Below, piece after piece: positions 48,147 to 59,694 of a stretch of DNA of 64,000 bases (positions are counted from its first letter, which is position 1; each line of letters begins with the position of its first letter). The DNA comes from Symbiodinium natans (lineage: Eukaryota; Sar; Dinophyceae; Suessiales; Symbiodiniaceae): assembly GCA_905221605.1 (NCBI GenBank), contig CAJNDS010000025.1:362501-426500 (forward strand), written 5' to 3'. The translations under genes and the position numbers were made by a program. The notes below the pieces were generated by a model. That model ran no database searches, was not told the DNA's origin, and worked only from the letters and a program-made list of their open reading frames with translations.

Positions 48147-49560
48147 GTGAGCAAAGCCCCGGAAGGCCACGAAGTCCGCATCCAAGCATTTAATCATTCC
48201 GGTGCCGAGGCTTTGGCGGTGCGGCCCTGCCGTCCGCTGCGCAAGCCACGCGTTCCCCGGGAGCTGGTGGAAGGAGCCCCTATGGCCGTGGAGCAGTGCT
48301 TGTTGGTGCTTTGGGGGCTGAGGTTTGTCATTGCTTCTTAGTCGGGAAAAGGGGAGGAGCTTAGCTCCCATGGCAAGAGCCAGTAAAGCCCTCATTTGAG
48401 GACTTAGCGGGCTGTGGGCTTCGGACACTTGGAGTTCGCAGCTCGATGGTGACCTGAAAGATCTGTACATCCATGTCTAGGGCTTCTGGCAGCCTCTTGT
48501 GCATGTCAACTGAGGGTTTGGTGTGGCTTGACTCAGCTTAGTCGGATGCAGCACTCAGCTTAGTCAATCCTTCGAAGCCCAGCCCGGCAGGAGCCTCGGC
48601 GATTGCCGGCCACGCCCGGCGGACAGCATGGGCAGATGGCCTTTACCTGCTGGCCCGGGCCAGAGTTGTGCCTTTCTTTGTCTCAGTTTCTCTCGAGTTG
48701 TCGCGCGTGTACCCCTTGAGGATCCTTGAAGGAAGAATTTTGTTGGACAACCCGAATGCCAGGAATGGCCAAGATGCCCTAGGCCCTAAGCTAAGAGCCG
48801 GTCAAGCACCTACAGGATGACCTGGCCTTCCGCGGGCTCCAGCCCGACCAGGCCAGGGCGACTTCGACTTTTGCCTTTTGCATTGGGGTCCCAAGGGCCC
48901 TAGAGTCGGATCTCCGCTTTGGAGCCACCTCCAAAGCGCCCTGACAATGCCCAACAATGCCCACGAAGCTCTCAACTCTCCACCGCAAGAGTGGGCCCAG
49001 GTGGCACGAAGCGCCGCCATGGCGGGTGTGAGCCGTGGCGGTGTTTGGGGCCATTCCCTGGTGCCAGCGCCAAGCACGTGGGGCAGGTTACTCTTGGGTT
49101 TCCATGTGGCACCGGGTGGGCTCCGGGGCTAAAGTTCGCTACGCGCCATAGTTCTCAGGGATTCTGAAGGGTTGGAATCAAGAATGCTTGTGGCTTTAAA
49201 GCATTTGCAGTCTTGTTGGCCTCGCAAGATGCTCCAGAGGTCACATGGTGAACAAAGTCTACTGTTAATCTGTGCGTGTGAGGCCGTGAAGCCATCCTTG
49301 CATCCCCAAAGCCCAAACCGATGAACACAAGCGCAGCCCGGGATACGAAACGAGGTGCTGCTGAGCTTCCTGTGGCGCGACAAGCTGGAGGCGCATTTCC
49401 TCGTGAACTTCACAGATCTAAGTTGGGGACTGAAGGAGCAGTAATACACGAGCCTCTGCGACATGACTGCATGGGGAATGGCTTGTTCAAAGTATGTAAC
49501 AAAGCGAGAAAGGAGACGCGGAAGAGCCACACGGCGCATAGGCACGACGCCAATCCCTAG
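48147..49560. other. Gap between the two-segment membrane protein and the PPR gene
   Basis: No firm exon. A piece near 48810-48860 (LAFRGLQPDQ on the + strand) resembles the end of a PPR unit, so the PPR gene may start upstream of its first clear exon. A 239-codon minus-strand frame at 49129-49848 overlaps the first clear PPR exon and is judged a shadow. Confidence 0.35.
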
Positions 49561-52500
49561 GTGGACATTAAGAGCTACAGCTCTGTGTTCATCGGCATCA
49601 CTGCCGCTGCTCGATGGGGTGATGGTCTTCACCTGCTGGAGGACTGCCAGTGCTACGAGGGATTCGTCCAGGGTTGTGAGCGGGAGATAATTTGTTGGAG
49701 GTGCAAAGGCCATCGAAACATCGGCACGCTGAGCGATTCGGATCCTTTGCACGGTGTCTTGTGAGTCCTGTTCCAGGTGATGTTGCAGTTTTGCTGGCCA
49801 ATTTCTGCCAGCGGTCAAAAGGCCGTCACATGTTGCCATGTTTCTCATGCCCGTTGTCTCAAGATCATCAGGAGCTGCGCTGGCGAGCGCGGCCAGAAGA
49901 CATTGTCGTGGTTAACAGCTACTCGACAAGCTGGCATAGGTTGAAACCCCAGTCATGGGCTGGCCTCATCCTTCTTTCAAAGTTCGAGTTTCCGGTCTAA
50001 GCAAGGATGCGGGTTCCCAAAAGCGAGGGCACAGAGACAGGTGGCGTGAGCTGTTTCGAGAAAGCCGGCCATTGGCAGGGGGCCGCACGCTCAGAAGCGC
50101 TGACAACTAGGAGTTCTGGTTCTTCGAGAGTTTTGGGGAATTTGGATGCTAAATCCCATGGAAGCACCCAGAGTCAAGGATCGCCTAATCCCCTCGTGTG
50201 TAAATTGCCAGCACGCCTTGCCCAAGTTCTTCTGAGGCCCTGAGGCTTCTTCGGCACACTGCTGCGGCTTGGAGGTCTGAGAAAAACTGGGGGCGGGTGG
50301 GGGAAAGGGGGACGCTTACGGGCTGCTTCTCCACTCAAGTCCTCAGCCGATGAAAGCCCGAATGTCACGAATGTCGAGCACCAGGCCACTCTTCATTGGA
50401 TACCTCCCAGAATGCAGCCTCAACAAGTCATGGAGCCCGAAAGCCTGTCAAGAATGGCACGCTGGCCGCAATGTGGGCATGCTGTTCAAGCCTCAAGCCC
50501 TTGTTGTCCAGCAGCTGCATGCCTTGAGACGCTACTGCCAGCAGACCCGATGCACAGCAAGATCGCTGAACCTTGACCCCTCTGAACCGCCAGAGGGTTG
50601 GAGGGCTGGGAGGGGTGGAAGGTGTGTGTGACGGGAGAGGGGGCGGGCGGCGAACTCCGGCGAAAGGCTGCAACCGGACCTGGTGAGCTTCAACGCCCGG
50701 ATCTCGGTCTCCAGAGAGTTCTCAGCATGTAGGGCAATGTAGGGTCTGTGGAGCAGTGTGGAGCTGAGGGTTGAAAAGTGTGTAAAGGTGCGCAAAGAGG
50801 GAGCGGGAAAGCTGCCGAGCTTAGAGTGTGGAACTCTGGAGCCCGGTGCCTTCGCATCATCCCAAGGCATCGAACTCTGACCACACAACTTGGGCACCAC
50901 CGAACCATAACCTCTGGACCATCTCTAGACTCTAACTACAGACCCAAAAAGCACCCCAAACACACCTTTCTCTTTTTATTAAAAGGGGGTCCCGAGGCCG
51001 CTTGCTCTGCCTGCGAGAAGGGCGGCCGCTGGCGGCTGGCTTTGTGGCTCCTCACCGAGGCGAAGGAGGCCGCTCAAGTTGAGGGTCTGGGTGGGGGGGT
51101 TTGGGGATGAGCAGTTTTTCCGAACACTTTCAGACACTTCTGCTCCTGTGGAGACCAGTGCAGAACTGCGTACATCTGCTTCGAACGGTCGTGCTTTTGA
51201 CTCTTGGCTCCCAGAGCTCGACAGCGACAGGATGTCACCGGGTCCTGGCCTGTCGGGTTCTAAGTTCTGAGTCATGTTAGGTCAAGCTTCAGCCGGACGT
51301 CGTCAGCGTTGCCGCCTGCATCAGTGCCACAGAAGCCTTGCTGGACTTACTGTGGTTGTGGTCATTCAACTTTCGGTTTCAGCAACTGATTTCCAGATCC
51401 CAGCTGTCGGCCAACACTTCGGACCCGGTCTGAGCACCCAAAGCCCCAAGTGGAGGGCGGCCAGGCCCCCCGAGCCACGGATGTCATTTGCCTCAAAGGG
51501 CCTGAAGTCCTCACCGGTGCCGAAACCTCGGACCTCCTGTCAGCAACTTTCAGCGAAGGCTCCAAATCCTCCAAAGCTAGAAACGGAAAGCCTGCTGAAA
51601 AGGAGAAATGCTCTCAATGGGCACCGGCGTTGACGCTGCTGCAGAGCACCTTGCCTTTCAGCATTCCTTTTTTCTTTTTTCCCCACCCCCGGTGTGGGGT
51701 TGTTAGATTTAAAGCTCAACTCTTCTCCTCGCCCGGAACTCTTCTCCTCGCCCGGTCTGCTCCTCGCTCATCCCTGGAGTGCCCAACCCCAAAGTGCCCA
51801 ACCCCAGAGTCTGCCTGGAGTGCCCAACCCCAGAGTGCCCAGCCCCAGAGTATCTCTACCGAAAGAGGGTGGGGATGTTCGAAGTAAAACAGTTGTTGCT
51901 GTGGCCTTGGCAGCCTCGGGGCTTCATCGGAGTACCTGGGCCTCAAGAATTCGTTATGTAACCAAAAGAAGCTCGCACCACAAAGGGCCTAAACCCCTCC
52001 GCGCCCCTCATGTAGCCCGAGCTCGGAGGCATGGGCTCCGAGGCGATGGAGACCAGTGTCGTCGGGCACAACGCAGCACCCTGGAGGCTTTTTCAGGAGA
52101 GCGGCATGTGCTGGAGACACCCCATCCCCCAAGGCCCAACAGCGCCATCAAAAGCACCCACCCGAGGCGGTGAGTGCCTGCGAGAAGGGCTACGAGTGGG
52201 TGCGGGCCCTCGCAGTCTTGGACGCGCTTCACCGCTCGGCGGAGGATTGCAAGGGGTTTGAGGGGAGCATGACGGAATATGGGCTGTTGCTTGTATCATA
52301 CATTCCTTTTGGGGGTCACACGTGGTTGGCTGTGGGGAACATGTTGGGACGTTGGTTTGCAGGAGCCCGGTGTGGTGTCCTACGCAGCCGCCACCTCTGC
52401 TTGCGAGAAGCGGCGACGCTGGGAGGTGGAAGAGGGTAGATCTTTTGGGGTATCGCCATGCAGTCAAGAACTTCATCTTGCACGGGAAGTAAGATGCTGT

Positions 52501-55052
52501 TCAGGTGGCGTTCCAGCTCGCGCTGGAGCTGGAGGTCCGGTCCAGTTTGCCAGAAGGGGACTGCGTAGCAAATGTACGAACTGTAGACTGCAACTCCCGT
52601 TACCCCTTGGCACTCGATATTTCAATCCAACAACCCACCAATTCTCAGGCTTTGGGCGGAGCCCAGAACGTTGTCCTGCGAGGAAGCCTTGTCAGTGCCT
52701 GTGAGAAGGACAGCGCTTGCACTTGCAACATCTTGCAGTGGTTCGAGAAGTCCAGAGGACCAGAGGACTCCAGGATCTGGCCAGGCGAGTCAAGTGGTGC
52801 CGGGAAGTCTCAACTTCCAAAGGAGAGCCCCGTGAGTCTCCCTGCGCGAGGATCGCCGCTGGGAGGAGGGCATGTTGCTTCTGCAGGCGAGGGGACGTCG
52901 CCCCCCCCCCCCCCCCCCCCCAAGAAACACAATCGGCTCAAGGAGCGATGCCCCTGTCCTTGGTACTCAAGGGACTCCCAGCTGTGTACCTCTTGTGAAG
53001 CCGCCTCCATGCAGCGTGACAGGCATTCCGCCCCTGGCGTGTAAGCCAGCAGGAGATGGGGGCCTTGTTGGGTGTTGATATGCTTTGATGTGTTGGGGAG
53101 ATGTGGGTTCGGGGCTTGAGGATGGCTTCTGTGGCTTGGGAGGAGTTGTGACGGAGTTTTGTGATTTTTGAGATGTGAAATAACAAGCCGTGCATGATGC
53201 TGGTTCCAAGACGTAGCACACGTAGGGTTTCACGTTTTACGATTCAGGGTTCAAGGTAAAAGAGGCCTGATTCCGAGATCCCGACGGCCAGGAGATTGGC
53301 TTCGCTTCAGCAGACACCTGGACAGCTTTCAAGGGGTCGTTCAATAGTCTTGACGTCATGGAGCTTTCCCAACTTCATGTCTTGGGGCGGCTTTATGGTC
53401 CTCAGTGGACATGATTGCAAGAGAGGGCAACCTTTCACATCTCATTGAAGAAGGGCACTCGAGAAAACAGGTCACAGACTGTAAATGAAAGAGTTTCCCA
53501 AACTTCGCCATTGAAACCAAATTTCAGCTTCACCTTCGAACAGAAGGGGGCCCCTTAAGTCCCCGCGAAAGCCACAGAAGCAAACGCCTTTGCCGAGACC
53601 TCGGCCTGCGAGAAAGCCAAGCGCTGGCGTCAGGCGTTGGACCTGGCGCGCCCGGCGGGTTGGGGCAGCTAGGGGCGGGTAAGATTCTGTTGCTGAGCTC
53701 AGGGACACGGGGCTGTGGTTGGGTTCAGGGGCTCCAGAAGTTGTTAGAAGACATAGCCCCTGAAAGCCCTGACACCCTTTGTTCGTGCCCCTAAGCCTAC
53801 TTTCAGCCACTCCCTCCAGGTGCGGTATATGCATCAGTGCGGGTTGCAGCCTTACATCTTCACTGTCAACGCGGGGCTGAGCGCCCTTGAGAAGGCTGGC
53901 ACGCTCCAGGAGGTTCTCGTACTTTGATAGTTCTCATACAAATACAACGTTGAAGGCGCAGGGTGCAGAAGAGCCGAGAAAAACCAAAAAAGAGCGCCGG
54001 CAAGGCCGCGCGCTGGGCTCGGGGCCTGGCGCTCTTCGATGACCTCAGGCCCCGGCTGCGTCTGGGAATGTCTGGGAGATTCGGGGCCCATCTGATCTTG
54101 CACGGAAGCTGTTGGAGCTGAGAGGCCTCCTGGAGGCTCAAACCCCAGAGGCCAAAACTTCAGGCTGCTGAGGCAGCATGAGCTCGGCAACGTGCGATCC
54201 CCGCTGCAGGTGCTGGTCCCTGGAGGCTACTGAGACGACGTGCTCTGCGCTGATGAGTGTCTCCTGCCCTGTGGGGTGCAGGGGAGTTTGCGTTTCTTCG
54301 AGCGTGTGCAGACAGGTTGAACATGGTTGAACCTGCAGGTTGGTGTTTTGAGGAGTGCTTGCTGCTTGAGGATTCATCCCCAGGCATGCGAGAAGGCCCG
54401 TCGCCTGCCAGCTGCTCTGGGCCTGCTGCAGCTCGCACGGTCAGGGGGATGGCTGCCGCGGCCTGGCGCCGCCTCGTCCCCATTGGGAGATGTTTGAGGA
54501 TGTTTTTTGAGGGGTCTGTGGCTGGTGTGCTGCTTTGTGAGGGGTTTAACTATGGTTTCACTTCCTGAGCGAAGGTGATCCACTACAATTCGGCTCTGGC
54601 ACTGTGCGGTGGCACCGGCGCATGGGAGCTGGCTCTGGCGCTGCTGGCGAGCCTGGACATCCCAATCACTCCTAATCCGAATCTCAGGGGCCGCGTTGGG
54701 TTCGGTTCATGTTGGGCTCCGACTCGGCATGATCGCTGAAAGCGATCTGAAAGGATCGTGTCTGGCGCGAATTGCGTAGCTCACCTCCGACCTTCTTCAA
54801 AATCGCTGGAACAAGCTTGAATTCTGGAATCTTGGCTCCGTACTCTTGCGACTGCGTGAGCGTGCTCGCAGGAGGAAGCGGCATTGGCCCCGAGCACGGT
54901 GAGCCTGGAGCCTGTAGCCGCAGTCCTCGAGCCGCTCAGCTTGCGGTAGCACCAGAGGCTTGGGATGTTTCTTCGGCTCAAGGCTCAAGGCTTCGGTGTG
55001 CCAGAAGTCACGCTCCAGAACGTTATGTCAATCATGCGATGCGAAGGCTGAG
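49561..55052 (+). CDS. Pentatricopeptide-repeat protein, many exons
   Basis: PPR proteins are helical-repeat RNA-binding proteins that act mostly in mitochondria and plastids. Pieces of the dinoflagellate-type repeat occur in order on the + strand: 49561 (SYSSVFIGITAAARWGDGLHL), 50041 (VSCFEKAGHWQGAA), 50661 (RLQPDLVSFNARI), 50994 (SACEKGGRWRLALWLL), 51293 (PDVVSVAACISATEA), 52164 (VSACEKGYEWVRALAVL), 52363 (GVVSYAAATSACEKRRRW), 52648 (GSLVSACEKD), 53592 (SACEKAKRWRQALDLA), 53820 (GLQPYIFTVNAGLSALEKAG), 53990 (AARWARGLALFDDL), 54384 (ACEKARRLPAALGLLQL), 54576 (YNSALALCGGTGAWELAL) and 54990 (VPEVTLQNVMSIMRCEG). Introns cut most repeats into halves. Several copies are short or degenerate, so partial decay into a pseudogene is possible. 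Exon edges are approximate. A Pro/Ala-rich piece ending in TGA at about 56127-56201 could be the last exon. Confidence 0.78.
52901..52921. repeat. Run of 21 C
   Basis: Unbroken homopolymer directly after GGGGACGTCG, in an inferred intron of the PPR gene. Potential slippage and G-quadruplex site on the minus strand. Confidence 0.97.
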
Positions 55053-57214
55053 ACTGACCTACGGGGGTGCGGGGCTTCCAACCCATTTGGGCTAGATCGT
55101 TCTCCAAATTGTGGTCTCCTGGGCTCTGGGAACATAGCACCGACTAGTTTTCGGGGACCAGAGAGGGACCAGTCTGAAAACCCTCCAGGGAATGCAAGAC
55201 CGGGTCAGATTGTCAGATTGCCCTCCAGGTCACAGGAGCAACTGGCCTTCCTTCCCAGGCGGGGGCAGTTCGGGGGTCGAATTGGCCTTCGTGGCTTTTC
55301 GTGAAAGCAGGAAGAGGACACATGGATGCTCCAAGTACGTCTGCCCCCTTAACTGCATAAAGGACTCCTAGGCCCACTCGACACAGGGCAAGATGAAAAG
55401 CAACTTCCAGCTTCCTCTCAAATGAGAAGCCCCAGGCTGCTCGAACGCACCAATGCTTTGGGCACCCAAGCTGTGCTCCACAGGGTTGCTGAGGTGGGCT
55501 TGCGTTTCTTTTTTTTGTTGTGTGTGTGTGTGTGCTTGTGCTTGCGGAGTTGCTCCCGGGTCCTGGTACAGATAGCTATAGTTGATGGGCTGAAACAGTT
55601 TTGCCTCGTCCCCCCCCCATAGATGTAGGTGGTATTCTCAAGACTCTGTAGAGCAGCAGCTGGGAGTTTGAAGTATGTATCTATCAAGCCTCAGCAAATG
55701 CAACGCTGACAAGCATGAGGCATGAAACATTTACAGCGTGCCAGCACCTATTTCACGTCAAACACGGCCGCTTTCGCTTCTTCTCCAATGACAGCTATGC
55801 TATGTGTCGTGCATGAGCACACCCAGGCATAGTTTTTTAGGTTAACCGTAGAGGATAACCTGAGGCGACGTGCGATTTGGACCCCAAAGAAGCAAATATT
55901 GAGCACACGCACCCGAGCCGCACCTTTAACATCAAGAGGGCGAGCCGCACCTGAACACCATCTGCTGCAACATTGAGGGTGCTGAATGTGGAGGATGTTT
56001 GGCACTTTCACTTTTTGGCTTTCGGGCTTAGTGGTTCTTGCACTGCAGGGTTGATCGTCGACATCTTCTACGCTCCAGTGCTGCCCCCGTTTTTTAACCG
56101 ACACACTGACTTCTAATCCTCACAGCCCCGAAAGATTCCTGAGGATCCCCGCCCTGCCCCAGCCGGCACAGGTTCAGCGCCGGCACCGGCGGAGCATTGA
56201 TCGGCCTCAAAAAGCAGCAGGGGGACATCCGAGATGCTCCATTTCCCCAACTTTCCTCTTCTCGAAACAATGAGCTCCACCTGGAAGCATCAACCTTTGC
56301 ATCTGCCAGTCTACAAAACGCAACATCGGCGGGCTAGCTCAGTGGCTGAACATTGTCCTGCTTTTTGTGAGATGTGTTTGGTTGCAGCATTTTTGCAGCA
56401 AGGTCGACGTAAACATGGCACGCCGGCTCAACTGTTGCAAGTCCTGGCTCAGTAGAGAACCACGGATTTTGAATGCTGAGAGGTTGATCTGGGCAGTTGC
56501 GAAGCCTTTGCTCTGCTTTCTGAGGATGCGGCATATCAGGCATCTGATATATCTCTCGTACATTCTTCTGGTGATTTGAAGCCGTTCGCAACTGACCTGT
56601 TAACCTCCCAGCACCCTCGCGCACATCGCAATGACGAAGCTGGCCCGGATCCTAAAGGGTCCCAGCGTAGCTCGACTTCGGCACGTCAAGATTGGCGTAG
56701 AAGACCTGAGTCATCTTCTGCCAGGTCCCGTAGTTCCCTTTTATATGCTTAGTGGGCAGTTTTTGGGTCCCCCGCGCAGGCCACGAGAGAAGCCCGGTTT
56801 CTTGCGAGACCGGAGTTGCGCTGTTTGTGTGAGGGCCCACCCCCCGAACTCATGGGAATCATCACAAGCGAAGCCCCCAAGCACGGATGCTCCAACACAA
56901 GGCCGTCGAGAAGGCACCAGGAAATCCCCACTACCGCGGCACCACGCTTTGCAGCTTCTACTTGCAAGGCCCGTATGCAGGGCCGGGAGCTCCAAGGTGG
57001 TTCATGTGGTGGTTGAACTGTTGGGGTGTCAGGGCTTCCACCAGACTCCCTAGACGTGCATGACAGGGGCTTCATGAGGTGGTTGAGGCTTGGACCCACA
57101 TATTCCGGGTTCTTCAAAGGCTACGCTGACTGACAGAACTCCGCAACCCGAAGCCCTAAACCTTAAACAGCCCGAAACCCAACTTCCACATGTCTTAGTG
57201 AGCGTGATGGCCAG
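55053..57214. other. Between the PPR and zinc-finger genes
   Basis: No recognised family. A start codon with favourable context at 56632 (MTKLARILKGPS) could open the zinc-finger gene, whose first zinc ligand must lie upstream of 57215, but I found no matching Lys-Thr-x-x-Cys exon. A GT-repeat lies at 55518-55533. The 3' end of the PPR gene may reach 56201. Confidence 0.4.
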
Positions 57215-58568
57215 GCATCTGCCGCCATGGGACGAAGTGCAACTTCGCCCACAGTGTGAATGACCTCAAGGACGGCGGAAGAAAGTTTTAGGGTTTAGGG
57301 CTTAGGGAAGTTTAGGGTTTAGGTATTCAAGTCTATTCTTGCGCAGCGTGCTGAGCATTGTGTAGCAGGTCAAAGGAGACACGGGGGAAGCTGTCATGAC
57401 AGCGGTGAAGCAGCGGATGACAGGTCCGTAGGAAGGACATGTGAACACGTCTCTTCTTGGGCGACGTTTGCCCGAACTGAAAACCACCCATAGAACCGTC
57501 TTGGGTGAATTTGTCATAAGGAAGGGAGGTTGCTTCCCGACGCAACTCGCCTGGAGCCCTTGTTAAGCTTTCACAAGCATTGTACGCTACCGGTTTCGCC
57601 GAGCTTGGCCCTCTTGAAGGAAAAGCCTGACTTCTCGAAGACCCGTCTGTGCACCACTTTCTTCAAGACCAAAACGCCTCTTTGCCAAATAGTTGGGGTT
57701 GGGGGGATCTTAGCAAAGAGCGGCTATCCGAGCAGGGCTTACGGTTCTGGGGAGTTGAGGGCTTTTGGTTCACCTCTCCCCATACCCTCGTTGAAAGCCT
57801 AGGGCTTGAAAAGATGTGCAAGTTTGGCCCCTGCTGCACAGCTTAAACCAAGCCGTGATGAGCACCCAAAGCGTGGCTCGCTCCACCCCCCCTCAGGTGT
57901 CCTTATGGTGCCAAGTGCAGCTTTGCGCACAGCGTCTCGGCGTCCATAAACCCGGTGTTCTGAAGCTTGTCTGTGCCAGGCCCCTCCTTCCCTTGAAATC
58001 GCAGCCTCCTCAAATCCTGTAAGCCCTAAGCCCTTAAAGCCTCAAGGCTTGCACCCGCTTGAATCGTGAAGCGCTGCAGGGTTTCAGGAGGACTCCAAGC
58101 CCGAGCAGACTCGCGACATGTGTGTTATGATTGCCTGAAGACATGTTCGTGTGTTTTTCTATGATAGGATGTGGAAGTGCCCCATGTCCTGGGAGTTTGT
58201 GCCGCCTTCAATATAGGCTACCTTGGGACATTCAGGGTGCAAAGCATCACATGAGCATCCCTAGCATCCCAAGCTCCATGCTGAACAGCTGGAGAACAGC
58301 ATCGCTTGTGCAACTGGCTTGCGTTTTCTCCCGCTTTGGCAGCGTGTTGTGTCGCTTTCCCAAGGAGAGAGTCCAAAAGCTCGAGTAGTGTCTCTTTGGT
58401 TCCGTAAACCCTTAACCCTAAACCCCAACCCTAAACCCTAAACCCTTTTTAACTTTACTTCTTTTCTCTGATCGTCTCCGAGACCCCTTGAGTCCTTGAG
58501 GCAAGGATGAGATGCGCTCTGCTGCCCGGCAGCGTGCGTTTCGCGAGAAGGTGAAGCTCGACATTGAG
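57215..58568 (+). CDS. Tandem CCCH zinc-finger protein, partial
   Basis: CCCH fingers (C-x8-C-x5-C-x3-H) of the TIS11 type bind AU-rich mRNA. Exon 57215-57270 carries the second half of finger 1 (ICRHGTKCNFAHS, then VNDLK). Exon 57620-57666 carries the lead-in and first ligand of finger 2 (EKPDFSKTRLCTTFF). The exon from 57897 completes it (CPYGAKCSFAHSV). Joined, the first spacing in finger 2 is only five residues, shorter than usual, so a micro-exon may be missed or the finger may be altered. Exon 58501-58568 adds a charged helix (DEMRSAARQRAFREKVKLDIE). Donors of the first two introns are GA, and the last exon ends at GT. The first ligand of finger 1, the start and the stop are not found. 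Each recognised end exon is flanked by telomere-like tracts in opposite orientation. Confidence 0.75.
57286..57323 (+). repeat. Interstitial TTTAGGG tract in zinc-finger intron
   Basis: TTTTAGGGTTTAGGGCTTAG followed by GGAAGTTTAGGGTTTAGG, starting 15 bp after the inferred exon end. The opposite-strand version (CCCTAAACCTTAAAC) lies at about 57153-57168. Confidence 0.85.
58405..58446 (-). repeat. Interstitial CCCTAAA tract, upstream of the last zinc-finger exon
   Basis: Six near-perfect units in C-rich orientation, among them ACCCTAAACCCCAACCC and CCCTAAACCCTAAACCC. Confidence 0.9.
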
Positions 58569-58580
58569 GTGCCGAGATGA

Positions 58581-58623
58581 AGGGGGTTTAGGGTTTAGGG
58601 TTATAGGGTTATAGGGTTTAGGT
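58581..58623 (+). repeat. Interstitial TTTAGGG tract, downstream of the last zinc-finger exon
   Basis: GGTTTAGGGTTTAGGG then two TTATAGGG variants and GTTTAGG. It starts 13 bp after the exon end and is inverted relative to the tract at 58405-58446, so the two could pair around the exon. Confidence 0.9.
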
Positions 58624-59637
58624 TCAAGGTCTCTTGGGCATCTGGATTTTGCCAGCTTTGGCTTCAGCCTTCAGACGTAAGAGTCGCAAACGGGCCAGGA
58701 AGTTCAGGGCTTTGTGTGCTGGGACTGCGCAACGGGGCACCCCAATGCCCATGGCAAAGTCCAAGGGACCCAAAGGACCCAAAGGATCCAAAAGACACCG
58801 CACCTTGAGCAATTTCGGTTTTGCAGGAGCCTACCTTCTCGGAGCCCCACAAAGCGACGTCGGACCAGCGATGCTTTTGGAGGGTTTGGGGCAGGATGAG
58901 CACAAGGATGTTGCTCAAAGAGGAGTTTCCTGCGGGCATGTAGGCCCAATGTAGGCCTCGGTTTCTGTGGATCATTCCTGCCGGGGGGTTGGACTCCTGA
59001 ACGTTTACGTACGGGGTGCTTCAGGTGACTTCCGGGAAGGTTTCTGCAAGCATCAGGTGCGTCCCCTTCTTAGGGAAGCTCGGCCAGGCCGTTCTTCATG
59101 GCCTCGCAGAAGTGCCCTGGCGCTGAAGTTGGGGGACATTTTGGATCTCCCACCGCTCCACACCAATTGTCCTGAAGCCCTGAATTTGCGCACCGCCAGT
59201 TGAAGCGCAGCTTTCTGAGGCTTCTGTGCCGCAGCACTCCCGCACAGGAGTGCAGAAAGGTGAAGTTGGGGGAGGGGTCGGCGGGGGGAGGGTCGGTGGG
59301 CGGGTCGCGGGGGGAGTCGGGGGGGGCGGGTCGGGGGGTCGGGGGGTCGGGGGCCGCTTCGAGGCTGCTGTAAAGTTGTAGTTGAAAAGGGTTTCATGTC
59401 TCCATGGCCTACCCCGTCAGCTGAAGAACTCAGTGCACCAGAGCGCAGGAGAGCGGGGCAACTCCGCCGACCTTTGAGGACTTCGTGGGGTGGTCTCCTG
59501 ATCCTGCTTGTTCCTGTTCTTGTTATTCTTGTTATCTTCATATCTGTGGATCTCCACGTCTACGGCAAGAGGCAGTGGAGTATTGCGCGGTTGACCCTTC
59601 TTTCGGGTCGAATGATTCTGCTCTCTTGCTGGTGTGA
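58624..59637. other. Junction region upstream of the long reading frame
   Basis: No family motif. It contains the G-rich block at 59267-59354 and a frame at 59396-59665 with a hydrophobic stretch (GLLILLVPVLVILVIFIS), encoded by a T-rich tract that could equally be a splice-type pyrimidine tract. I looked for but cannot define a long terminal repeat here. Confidence 0.4.
59267..59354 (+). repeat. G-rich GGGTCGG block
   Basis: About 88 bp with many G-runs of three to eight separated mostly by TC, C or A. It satisfies the simple rule for several intramolecular G-quadruplexes on the + strand. It lies about 340 bp upstream of the first ATG of the long frame. Confidence 0.9.
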
Positions 59638-59694
59638 GGGCTCAAGGCCACAGATGTGGCAATAGAGCCGCAGAGCCCTAGGCACCCGAAGCCA

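Noticed and set aside
49129..49848. 239-codon minus-strand frame
   Set aside because: It overlaps the + strand PPR-like exon at 49561, and its product shows no motif.
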